64,000 bases of DNA from CAYTEO01 sp964436825 (GTDB taxonomy: Bacteria; Krumholzibacteriota; Krumholzibacteriia; LZORAL124-64-63). Each line of letters opens with the position of its first letter. The first letter of the stretch is position 1. Positions 7,895 to 15,748 of the stretch are shown here, piece after piece. The stretch lies in assembly GCA_964436825.1 (NCBI GenBank), contig CAYTEO010000001.1, positions 62,001-126,000 on the forward strand, written 5' to 3'. The notes beneath the pieces are model-generated. The model saw only the letters and a program-made list of their open reading frames with translations, made no database searches and was not told where the DNA came from. The position numbers and the translations under genes were made by a program.

Positions 7895-8944
7895 TCAGGA
7901 GGCCCCCTCGTCGCCCGTCTCCCTGTCGAACAGCGCCGCCGCGAACTCCTCCGGATCGAACTCGGCCAGATCGTCCGCCTGCTCGCCGACCCCGACGTAC
8001 CGGACCGGCAGGCCCAGGGTCTCGGCGATGGCGACGACGATCCCGCCGCGGGCCGTCCCGTCCAGCTTGGTCAGGATCAGGCCGTCGACCGGGACGGTCC
8101 GGGTGAAGACAGCGGCCTGCTGCAGGCCGTTCTGGCCGGTGTTGGCGTCGACCACCAGCAGGGTCTCCGGGTTGCGGCCGGTGCGGCGGCGGATGACCCG
8201 GGCCATCTTGCCCAGCTCCTCCATGAGGTTGGTCTTGGTGTGCAGCCGGCCGGCCGTGTCGACGATGACGATGTCGTGCCCCCGGGCGGCAGCGGCCGAG
8301 AGAGCGTCGTGGACCACCGCTGCGGGATCGGCGCCCTGTCCCTGCTGGACGCAGTCCACCCCGACCCGGTCGGCCCAGATGCGCAGCTGCTCGACGGCCG
8401 CGGCGCGGAAGGTGTCGGCGGCGGCCAGCAGGACGCGGTGCCCCTCCTGCGTGAAGCGGTGGGCCAGCTTGGCGATGCTGGTCGTCTTGCCGGTCCCGTT
8501 GACCCCGACCACGAACAGGACCCGCGGGGCGGTATCCGGGTCCGGCGCGTCAGCCGGCGGCGCCTGCTCCGCGGCCTCCTTCTTCCCCTTGCGGCCCCTT
8601 TTCTTCTTCTTGCCGCCGCCGTCGAGCAGCTGGTCCCAGTCGCGGGTCTCCACGCCGCGGGGCTTCGCCTCGCGCAGGGTGCGCACGATGTCGCTGCGGA
8701 TGACCTCGAGGACCGAGTCGAGGGTCGCCTCCCCCCCCTCCTCCTTCAGGCGCTTCTCGATGGAGCGGGTGATCCGGGTGCTGGCCGCCACGCCCAGGTC
8801 GGCCTGGATCAGCAGTTCCTCGATCTGGTCCAGGGTCTCCGGCGACAGCTTCACCCGGCCGCCGAAGATGCTGCCGAGGCGTCCCAGCAGCCCGCGCCTG
8901 GTCTTGCCGATCCCCTGCTTCAGTCGCGAGAGAGCGTTCCACAT
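7895..8944 (-). CDS. ftsY: Signal recognition particle receptor FtsY
   Basis: A 349-residue SRP GTPase with the N domain at about 40-100, G1 GVNGTGKT (147-154), DTFRAAAVEQL, DTAGR (229-233) and TKLDG (292-296). It docks SRP-ribosome complexes at the inner membrane. The start is ATG, one base after the smc stop. A lysine-rich, low-complexity insert (about 110-140: GGGKKKKRGRKGKK then Ala/Pro/Asp) separates the N and G domains, which is unusual and may aid membrane association. The SRP RNA gene lies at 38.6 kb. Confidence 0.94.
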   Translation of the reverse strand: MWNALSRLKQGIGKTRRGLLGRLGSIFGGRVKLSPETLDQIEELLIQADLGVAASTRITRSIEKRLKEEGGEATLDSVLEVIRSDIVRTLREAKPRGVETRDWDQLLDGGGKKKKRGRKGKKEAAEQAPPADAPDPDTAPRVLFVVGVNGTGKTTSIAKLAHRFTQEGHRVLLAAADTFRAAAVEQLRIWADRVGVDCVQQGQGADPAAVVHDALSAAAARGHDIVIVDTAGRLHTKTNLMEELGKMARVIRRRTGRNPETLLVVDANTGQNGLQQAAVFTRTVPVDGLILTKLDGTARGGIVVAIAETLGLPVRYVGVGEQADDLAEFDPEEFAAALFDRETGDEGAS

Positions 8945-8945
8945 G

Positions 8946-11900
8946 TCACTCCGCCTCCATGGCCCGGGCCGGGGGTTCGTCCTGCGGTGCGGCAGGCGGC
9001 GGCGCCCCGTCGTCGGGGGCAGTGTCCGCGGCCGCCGCGGACTCCTCGTCCGGGGCGTCGTCCTCCTCGCCGACGAAGGTCAGCCGGGGCGGCTCCTCGT
9101 CCGCCGGGTCGGCGGCCGGCGCGGCGACGACGGCCTGCTCCGAGACCTGGGCGTCGATCTGGCGGCGGCGCCGGGCGATGGCATCGCCCAGCTCGGCGTC
9201 GCTGTGGGAGGCGGCCACGTCCTCGAAGCGGACCGAGACCAGGGAGCTGACCCCCTCCTCCATCATCGTCACGCCGTAGAGGTGGTTGGCCTTCTCCATC
9301 GTCAGCTTGTTGTGGGTCACCACCAGGAACTGGGTGTTGCGCGAGAACTCCTGCAGCATGTGGACGAAGCGGCGCACGTTGCTGTCGTCCAGGGGGGCGT
9401 CCGCCTCGTCCAGCAGGCAGAACGGCGACGGCTTGATCAGGTAGACGGCGAACAGCAGCGACAGGGCCGTCAGGCACCGCTCGCCGCCGGACAGCAGCCG
9501 GATGTGGTCCACCCGCTTGCCGCGGGGCTGGGCCACGACGCTGATGTTGCCCTCCAGCGGGTCGCCCTCGGCTTCGAGGATCAGGTCGGCCCGTCCCCCC
9601 TCGAAGAGGGTCTGGAAGACGGCGATGTAGTTGCGCCGGACCTCCTCGAAGGTCTGGGTGAACAGCTGGCGGGCCGTGCGGTTGATCTTGCCGATCGTCG
9701 ACACCAGGTCGTCGCGGGCCTTCTCCACGTCGGCCAGCTGGGAGCGGAGGAAGTCCAGCCGCTCCTTCTTCTGCTCGTACTCCTCCACGGCCAGGTGGTT
9801 GACCGCTCCCAGGGAGCCGAGCTTGCGCCGGGCGTCGGCCAGCAGCTCCTCCGCCTGGGAGACCTGGAAGACGTCGCCGTCGAACTGGAGCTGGGGCGGC
9901 AGGGAGTCGCGGTCGAAGGAGCGGATCAGCTCCCGGAAACGCCCCTTGTACTGCTCCTCGATCCTCTCCACGAGGTTGGCCCGGCGGACCTCCAGGGTCG
10001 CCAGCTCGGTCTCGCGCGCGTGGATCTGCTCGCGGACCTCCGCGCGCTTGTTCTCGATCTCGCGGACCCGGTCGTGCCAGGCGGCGGTCTCGGTGTGCAG
10101 GGCCGTGATGGCCTCGGCGCTGGCCTGGACCAGCAGGCGACGCCGCTCCCTCTCCTCCAGGCCGGTGGCCAGGTCCCGGCGGCGCTGCTCCAGCTCCTGC
10201 TCCATGGACGCCAGCTCCTCGCGGATCAGGACGGCCTCCTGCTTGAGCCGACCCTCCGAGGCCTCCATCTCGGCCAGCGACTCCTGGCGGTGCTGCAGGG
10301 CCGTGGCCAGCTCGCGCTTCTCCCCCAGCAGGCGGGAATGCTCCAGGCGCATGCTGGCCACCTCGGCTCGCGCGGCGTCCCGTTCCTGCTCCCCCTCGAC
10401 GACCTGCCGGCGCAGCTCGTCCAGCCGGACGCTGCTGTCGCTCCGCTGGCGCGTGGTCGCGTCCAGCTCGTCGCGCAGCCGCGCTTGCTGCGCGGTCAGC
10501 TCCTCCAGGGAGGCGGCCAGCTGCTCGCTGTCCCGCTGGATGGTCTCCAGGCGCTCCTGGAGCGCCTGCAGCCGGCTCTCGTGCTCGGCCGCCTCCACGT
10601 GGAGACGGTTCAGGTCGGCGTCGAGGGTCTCGAGGGTGCGGCGCCCCTCGCGGACGGCGGCCGCGAGCTCCTGCTCCCGGGCGAGGATCCCCTCCAGGTC
10701 CGCCTCCAGCGCGGCGATCTCCCCGTCGAGGTTGGCCAGCTCCGTCGCCGCGGCCTCCAGCTTCTCGTCCCGGCCGATGAGGCTGACCTCCTCGCTGCGC
10801 CCGCGGCCGCCCCGGATCAGGCCGTCGCCGGTCACCAGCAGGCCGTCGCGGGAGACGCAGACGACCTCGGGCGCCGCCTTCGCCGCGGCCCGCCGGCAGG
10901 CAGCGTCGTCCGCGAACAGGAAGGTCCTGGCCAGCAGGCGGTGGAGGTGGGCCGGCAGGTCCTCCGGCGTTGCGACGACGTCGAGGGCGCACACGCCGCC
11001 CGGGGAGGGAACCGATCCCGGCGCCGCGACGGCGGCGTCGCCGCGCAGGAAGCTGGCACGGCCACGGCCCGAGGCGCTCAGCTCCCCGATCCAGTGCAGG
11101 GCCTTCTCCTCCCCCCGCACGACGACCGAATCGATCAGGTCGCCGACCAGGGCCTCGAAGGCGACCGTCCACTCGCCGGGGATCCGCAGCCGGTCGGCGA
11201 GGCTGCCGGCGATGTCGGGGTCGTCCTGGCCCGCCTGCAGGATCTCGCGGGCGACGTCGCTGTAGCCGTGGTAGCTCTCCTTGATCCGCTGCAGCAGCTC
11301 CTGGCGCGAGCGCAACGACTCCCGCCTGGCCTCGCGCAGGGAGATCTCGTCCCGCAGCCGGGTCGCCTCGTCGCGCGCCTGCTCCAGCTCCCGCTCCCGC
11401 CCGGCCAGCTCGCCCAGCAGCTCCCGGCGCCGCGCCATGCCCGTCTCGCGCCGCTGCTGCAGCTCGGCGATCGCCCCTTCGCGCTCGCCGCGCTCGGCGG
11501 CGATCCGCTCGCGCTCCTGCTGCAGGGCGGACAGGCGGTCGCGCCGGTTCTCCAGGCGGACCTCCAGCTCCCGCAGCTCGGCCTGGCGACGGTTGTCCTT
11601 CTCGATGAACTGCATGTTGAGCTGGGACGCCTTCTCCAGGGCCTGGCGGTCGGCGTCGAAGCGTGACTCGATGAGCTTCAGCTCCTCCTCGCGCCGCAGC
11701 AGGGCGGCGGTCAGGTTCTCCAGCTCCTCGACGACGTGCGCCTGGCGGCGCGTCAGGCCGGCGATCTCCTCGCGCACCGACTCCCGGCGACGCTGCAGCT
11801 CGACCGCCGACTCGGCGTTGGCTTCCAGGCGAGCGCGGTGGTCCTCGATCCGGTGCTCCAGCAGCAGGACCTGCCGCTCGACCTGCTGCAGTTCGGCGAT

Positions 11901-12779
11901 GAAGGCCTGCAGGGACTCCTCCAGGCCGCGCCTCTCCGCCTCCCGCTCGTCGACGGCCGGCCGGGTGGCCTCGATCCTCGCCTGCAGCTCGGCCAGCTCG
12001 CCGGCATCGGCGTCCAGGTCCACGCGCAGCTGCTGCAGTTCCTCCTGCAGGGTCCGCTCCCGGTCGGCCAGGTCTTCGTGCGCCTTGCCGGCCAGCAGCA
12101 GGTCCAGGGAGCGGCACTGCTGGTAGAGCCGCTGGTAGCGCCGCGCCTTGCCCACCTGGCGCTGCAGCGAGCGGACCTCGCGCTCGATCTCGTCGGTCAG
12201 GTCCCGCAGCCGGTCCAGGTCCTGGCGGGTCTGCTCCAGCTTCCGCTCGGCCTCCTTGCGCCGCGCCTTGTACTTGACGATCCCGGCCGCCTCCTCGATG
12301 AGCAGCCGCACCTCCTGGGTGTTCTCGGTCAGGATGCGGTTGATCTTCTCCTGCTCGATGACGCTGTAGGCCGTGTTGCCGACCCCGCTGTCGAAGAACA
12401 GGTCGCGCAGGTCGCGCAGCCGCACCGGGGAACCGTTGAGCATGTACTGGCTGATCCCGTCACGGGTCACCCGCCGCCTGATGGCCACCTCGTCGAACTC
12501 GATCGGCAGGCCGCGGTCCGCGTTGTCGAACGTCAGGGTGACCTCGCACAGGCCCACCGGCTTGCGCTTACCGGTCCCCTTGAAGATGACGTCCTCCATG
12601 CGCTCGCCGCGCAGCTGCTTGGCCGACTGCTCGCCCAGGACCCAGCGGATGGCGTCGACGATGTTGCTCTTGCCGCACCCGTTGGGACCGATGATGGCGG
12701 TGATCCCGGTGTCGAACTCGAGGGTCGTCCGGTCGGCGAAGGATTTGAACCCCTGCAGGGTGATGGACTTGAGTTTCAC
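8946..12779 (-). CDS. smc: Chromosome segregation protein SMC
   Basis: A protein of about 1277 residues. It has an N-terminal ATPase half (GPNGCGKS at 31-38), long coiled coil, a hinge in the middle, returning coiled coil, and a C-terminal ATPase half with LSGGER signature and CLLDEADAPLDD Walker B. It dimerises at the hinge and compacts and segregates DNA with ScpAB. The start is taken at a GTG giving the family N-terminus KLKSITLQGFKSF; another GTG nine codons upstream is possible. After the ATPase domain there is an extra acidic Ala/Pro-rich tail of about 85 residues, making it longer than the usual 1150-1190. Confidence 0.93.
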   Translation of the reverse strand: MKLKSITLQGFKSFADRTTLEFDTGITAIIGPNGCGKSNIVDAIRWVLGEQSAKQLRGERMEDVIFKGTGKRKPVGLCEVTLTFDNADRGLPIEFDEVAIRRRVTRDGISQYMLNGSPVRLRDLRDLFFDSGVGNTAYSVIEQEKINRILTENTQEVRLLIEEAAGIVKYKARRKEAERKLEQTRQDLDRLRDLTDEIEREVRSLQRQVGKARRYQRLYQQCRSLDLLLAGKAHEDLADRERTLQEELQQLRVDLDADAGELAELQARIEATRPAVDEREAERRGLEESLQAFIAELQQVERQVLLLEHRIEDHRARLEANAESAVELQRRRESVREEIAGLTRRQAHVVEELENLTAALLRREEELKLIESRFDADRQALEKASQLNMQFIEKDNRRQAELRELEVRLENRRDRLSALQQERERIAAERGEREGAIAELQQRRETGMARRRELLGELAGRERELEQARDEATRLRDEISLREARRESLRSRQELLQRIKESYHGYSDVAREILQAGQDDPDIAGSLADRLRIPGEWTVAFEALVGDLIDSVVVRGEEKALHWIGELSASGRGRASFLRGDAAVAAPGSVPSPGGVCALDVVATPEDLPAHLHRLLARTFLFADDAACRRAAAKAAPEVVCVSRDGLLVTGDGLIRGGRGRSEEVSLIGRDEKLEAAATELANLDGEIAALEADLEGILAREQELAAAVREGRRTLETLDADLNRLHVEAAEHESRLQALQERLETIQRDSEQLAASLEELTAQQARLRDELDATTRQRSDSSVRLDELRRQVVEGEQERDAARAEVASMRLEHSRLLGEKRELATALQHRQESLAEMEASEGRLKQEAVLIREELASMEQELEQRRRDLATGLEERERRRLLVQASAEAITALHTETAAWHDRVREIENKRAEVREQIHARETELATLEVRRANLVERIEEQYKGRFRELIRSFDRDSLPPQLQFDGDVFQVSQAEELLADARRKLGSLGAVNHLAVEEYEQKKERLDFLRSQLADVEKARDDLVSTIGKINRTARQLFTQTFEEVRRNYIAVFQTLFEGGRADLILEAEGDPLEGNISVVAQPRGKRVDHIRLLSGGERCLTALSLLFAVYLIKPSPFCLLDEADAPLDDSNVRRFVHMLQEFSRNTQFLVVTHNKLTMEKANHLYGVTMMEEGVSSLVSVRFEDVAASHSDAELGDAIARRRRQIDAQVSEQAVVAAPAADPADEEPPRLTFVGEEDDAPDEESAAAADTAPDDGAPPPAAPQDEPPARAMEAE

Positions 12780-12809
12780 GCTGTCATCCCGTGGCTGTGG
12801 GTGCACTGG

Positions 12810-14123
12810 TCACTGCAGGTGACGCATGTTGACCGGCATGGCGTAGTCGACGCCCAGCCGTTGCTTGGCACTGTCGACGGCGGCCCTCGCGGCGGCCAGC
12901 GACGGAAAGCTCCCGACGTAGATCCGGTACCACCACTTCCCCTTGTGCCGTTCGCGGCGGATCAGGCCACGGACGCCACCCCGCAGCTCCAGCTTCCGCA
13001 GCTCGTGCAGGGCACCGAGACTGTCGCTCAGGGAACTGATGTGCAGGCAATAGCCCTGTCCGCCGACCGGCATCAGGAAGGGATCGCGGCCGACGGTGGT
13101 ATCGGCGGCGACCCGAGCTGTCGACGGCGGGACTGTTCCTGCCGCCCGTTCCCGCATCCCGACGGCGACGCTGTCGGCGGCCGCGCTGTCCGCCCGGGCA
13201 ACGCCCGCGCCGGTCGTCCCCGCCGCGGCGGCCTGCAGGGTATCCGGCCCCGGCACGACCGGGGACGCCGGGATCTCCTGCTCGGTGATACCCGGCTGCC
13301 TTCGCTCCTCGCGCAGGATCCCGAACCACCAGGCGGCCGACAGGATCAGCAGGACCGTCAACAGGACCGCCAGCCTCCTGAAGACGGCGGACGAACCGGA
13401 ATGTCCCTGTCCCGAGCCGCGGCCCTGCCCACGCCCCCCTGCCGCGACGTCGGTTTCCCGCATCCCCGCAGCTCCCGGCGTGTCGGCAGCGGGCTCCACG
13501 ATCAGCAGGGGCTCGAGTCCCAGCCGCCAGCCGGCCGGCCCCTCCAGCGAACCACCGCAGAGGACCAGACCGGCATCCTGGATCCCCAGCCAGGGGGCGG
13601 CCAGATCGCTGCCGGGGATGGCGACGACGACATGGTCGAACTCCTCGCGCAGGTCCGCTGCCAGAGCCGCGGCCTCGTCCGCGGTGAGCCGGACCGGGTG
13701 GTAGCTGCCCACGCCGAGCAGGACGATCTCGCCCGCGTCGTCCGTGGTCACGGGACTCCCGGCCCGCCGCGGCGAGATGCCGTAGCGGACGACGTCGATC
13801 CATCCCTCCCGCTCCCGGTCCTCCGCCCAGGCGGTCAGGTCGGGACGCTGGTCGTCCCCGTCGAGCAGGGCGACCCGGCGCCCGGAGGCGGCCAGCAGGC
13901 GGGCCAGCGCCAGCGCGACACCGGCGCGACAGGCCGTCTCCGGTGGGGCGGAGGCCACGAGCAGGACCACCGGCAGCTCATCCCCCGCCAGCGGCGGCCG
14001 GGCAGCGGCGAGGAGCCGGTCGGCCCAGGCGCGCGCGGCGCCAGGGGTCGCTCGCAGGCCGGGGAAAACCGTCAGGTCCACCGCGGGAAGCTGCCAGACC
14101 GCAGGACGACCTTGCTCACCCAT
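12810..14123 (-). CDS. MinD/ParA-like degenerate ATPase - TM - SPOR fusion protein
   Basis: A 437-residue protein in three parts. Residues 50-210 look like a MinD/BY-kinase Rossmann domain (LDGDDQRPDL at 86-95, then a VGSYHP strand). The Walker A position reads ASAPPETACRAG, lacking GKT/GKS, so ATP hydrolysis is doubtful. One membrane helix follows at about 250-268, then a Pro/Ala-rich periplasmic linker, then a C-terminal SPOR domain (about 360-437) that would bind denuded peptidoglycan at division sites. The ATG overlaps selA by 8 bases. It probably links cytosolic partners to septal wall. Function is inferred. Confidence 0.7.
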   Translation of the reverse strand: MGEQGRPAVWQLPAVDLTVFPGLRATPGAARAWADRLLAAARPPLAGDELPVVLLVASAPPETACRAGVALALARLLAASGRRVALLDGDDQRPDLTAWAEDREREGWIDVVRYGISPRRAGSPVTTDDAGEIVLLGVGSYHPVRLTADEAAALAADLREEFDHVVVAIPGSDLAAPWLGIQDAGLVLCGGSLEGPAGWRLGLEPLLIVEPAADTPGAAGMRETDVAAGGRGQGRGSGQGHSGSSAVFRRLAVLLTVLLILSAAWWFGILREERRQPGITEQEIPASPVVPGPDTLQAAAAGTTGAGVARADSAAADSVAVGMRERAAGTVPPSTARVAADTTVGRDPFLMPVGGQGYCLHISSLSDSLGALHELRKLELRGGVRGLIRRERHKGKWWYRIYVGSFPSLAAARAAVDSAKQRLGVDYAMPVNMRHLQ

Positions 14124-15546
14124 TCCCCGCCTCCTCACGCTGTCCCAGCTGTCGCCAGGCTCGCCGCAGCGCCTGGACGAGGACGGGCGGGTCCTCCGGC
14201 GCCAGCGAGCGCAGGTCCACCGCCAGCCCCTGTTGACCGATGCGCGCCAGGACCGCGGGATCACCGGTCCGCAGCAGCCGGTGGACCGTCTCCAGATCCT
14301 CGCGGGGGCCCTGCCACTGGAGCAGGCGCGACGGCAGTTCCGCCTCGGCGCTGCAGCCGCCTCCCACCTGGGCGACGCCCTCGACCAGTTCGCCGCGCCA
14401 GCCCGCCGGCTGGTCCGCCGCCAGTTCCTCCAGCAGCCCCCGTCCCAGCTCCTCCAGCTCCGCGAGGGGACGGACGATGGCCGCCAGGGTCGGCACCGCG
14501 TCGAGCTGTTCCCCGGCCAGGTAGTGCGTCACCGTCCCGTCCAGCGCGGCCAGGGTCGTCTTGTCGACCCGGAAGGCCCGCCGCATGGGGTGCTCCCGCA
14601 GCCGTGCCACCAGGTCCCGGCGACCCAGGACGATCCCGGCCTGGCAGCCGCCGAACAGCTTGTCGCCGCTGCAGGTCACCAGGTCGGGGCCGGCCGCCAG
14701 CTCCGCGGCCAGGGGACGCTGGTCCAGACCGGCAGCGCCGGCCAGGTCGGCCAGCAACCCGCTGCCGGCATCGTAGACCAGCAGGTGCCCCCTGCTGTGG
14801 CAGGCCTCGGCCAGGTCGGCCAGGGCGACCTCCTCCGTGAAACCGCGCAGGCTGAAGTTGCTGCGGTGGACCTTCAGGACGACCGCTCCCGGGACCAGGG
14901 CCGCGAGGTAGTCGTCGAGGGTCGTCCGGTTCGTCGTGCCGACCTCGACGAGCTCGCAGCCAGTCTCGGCGACGATCTCGTGCATCCGGAACGAGCCGCC
15001 GATGGCCACGACCTCGCCGCGGGAGAGGACGACCCGGCCCGCGGCGGCGGCGACCCGCAGGGCGAGCCAGACGGCCGCGGCGTTGTTGTTGACGACCAGG
15101 GCATCCTCGGCGCCGGTCAGCAGGGCCAGCTTCCGTTCCACGCCACGACCGCGGTGTCCCCGGCGGTTGGCGACCAGATCGATCTCCAGGTCGACGGGGT
15201 GGCGGGCGGCCAGCGTCGCCCAGGCCACGGCCTGCTCGGGGTAGCGCGAACGCCCCAGGTTCGTGTGCACGATGATCCCCGTGGCGTTGACGACCCGCCG
15301 CATCGCCGGTGCGAGCAGCGCCGCGTGCTCGGCGACGATGCGCTCGACGAGCTCGGCGTGGAGCCGCTCGCGCGAGACGGCGCCGCCGCCTCTGTCCGCC
15401 AGCAGCTCGCGCCGCCGGTCGTCGACGACCTCCTGGACCAGGCGGGTCACCCACGTGCGGGCCGGACCGGCCAGCAGCGGGGCCACGGCCGGGTCCTCGA
15501 GCAGGGCACCCACCGGGGGCAGATAGCGCAGATCGGAGGTCGCCAT
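14116..15546 (-). CDS. selA: L-seryl-tRNA(Sec) selenium transferase SelA
   Basis: A 476-residue PLP enzyme converting seryl-tRNA(Sec) to selenocysteyl-tRNA(Sec). The N-terminal RYLPPVGALLEDP and VNATGIIVHTNLGRS (86-100) are family signatures. The PLP lysine is Lys296 in CSGDKLFGGCQAG. The start ATG at 15546 follows a GAGAGGGAC ribosome site; longer readings lack family similarity. Its presence implies selenoprotein synthesis, but selB, selC and selD are not in this window and no in-frame TGA selenoprotein was recognised. It heads the selA-SPOR-smc-ftsY cluster. Confidence 0.95.
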   Translation of the reverse strand: MATSDLRYLPPVGALLEDPAVAPLLAGPARTWVTRLVQEVVDDRRRELLADRGGGAVSRERLHAELVERIVAEHAALLAPAMRRVVNATGIIVHTNLGRSRYPEQAVAWATLAARHPVDLEIDLVANRRGHRGRGVERKLALLTGAEDALVVNNNAAAVWLALRVAAAAGRVVLSRGEVVAIGGSFRMHEIVAETGCELVEVGTTNRTTLDDYLAALVPGAVVLKVHRSNFSLRGFTEEVALADLAEACHSRGHLLVYDAGSGLLADLAGAAGLDQRPLAAELAAGPDLVTCSGDKLFGGCQAGIVLGRRDLVARLREHPMRRAFRVDKTTLAALDGTVTHYLAGEQLDAVPTLAAIVRPLAELEELGRGLLEELAADQPAGWRGELVEGVAQVGGGCSAEAELPSRLLQWQGPREDLETVHRLLRTGDPAVLARIGQQGLAVDLRSLAPEDPPVLVQALRRAWRQLGQREEAGNG

Positions 15547-15612
15547 GGGGGCTGCCGTCCCTCTCGGTCGGGGATTCCCAGGTGTCGGATTCTCGTGCAA
15601 TCGTGGCCGCCA

Positions 15613-15641
15613 AACATACCAGACACGGCGTCCACTGTCCA
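15613..15641 (-). promoter_or_regulatory. Putative promoter of the selA-smc-ftsY cluster
   Basis: TGGACA (15641-15636), a 17-base spacer and TATGTT (15618-15613) face selA, with the start codon 66 bases beyond the -10. The -35 lies inside an inverted repeat (15635-15673), so regulation there is possible. Confidence 0.55.
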
Positions 15642-15673
15642 GCCGGGGAGCCGGTTGCTCCGTCGCTGGACAG
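15635..15673. repeat. Two-tier inverted repeat over the selA promoter
   Basis: CTGTCCAGC (15635-15643) and GCTGGACAG (15665-15673) are perfect 9-base arms. Inside them GGAGC and GCTCC pair around a five-base loop, leaving symmetric 3-base internal loops. The repeat overlaps the predicted selA -35 and could be an operator or cruciform. It is not followed by a U-tract in either direction, so it is not a standard terminator. Confidence 0.6.
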
Positions 15674-15700
15674 ATGCTCTTCCCCCTTCTACCCTGATGG

Positions 15701-15725
15701 TTGTGCCCCGGTAAATGTGTTTCCG
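15701..15725. repeat. Dispersed 25-base intergenic motif, copy A
   Basis: The block TTGTGCCCCGG-n-AAATGTGT-n-TCCG occurs here and at 39785-39809 with 23 of 25 bases identical. Both copies are AT-richer than the genome and sit between divergent genes. This copy ends 23 bases before the amidase start codon. It could be a regulator site or the remnant of an insertion-sequence end. Confidence 0.6.
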
Positions 15726-15748
15726 CAGTCCACACGGGAGTCGTTCGC

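Noticed and set aside
8028..11666. A 1212-codon open frame on the plus strand
   Set aside because: It is the antisense shadow of smc and ftsY. High GC keeps stop codons rare; the translation is repetitive and lacks any family motif.
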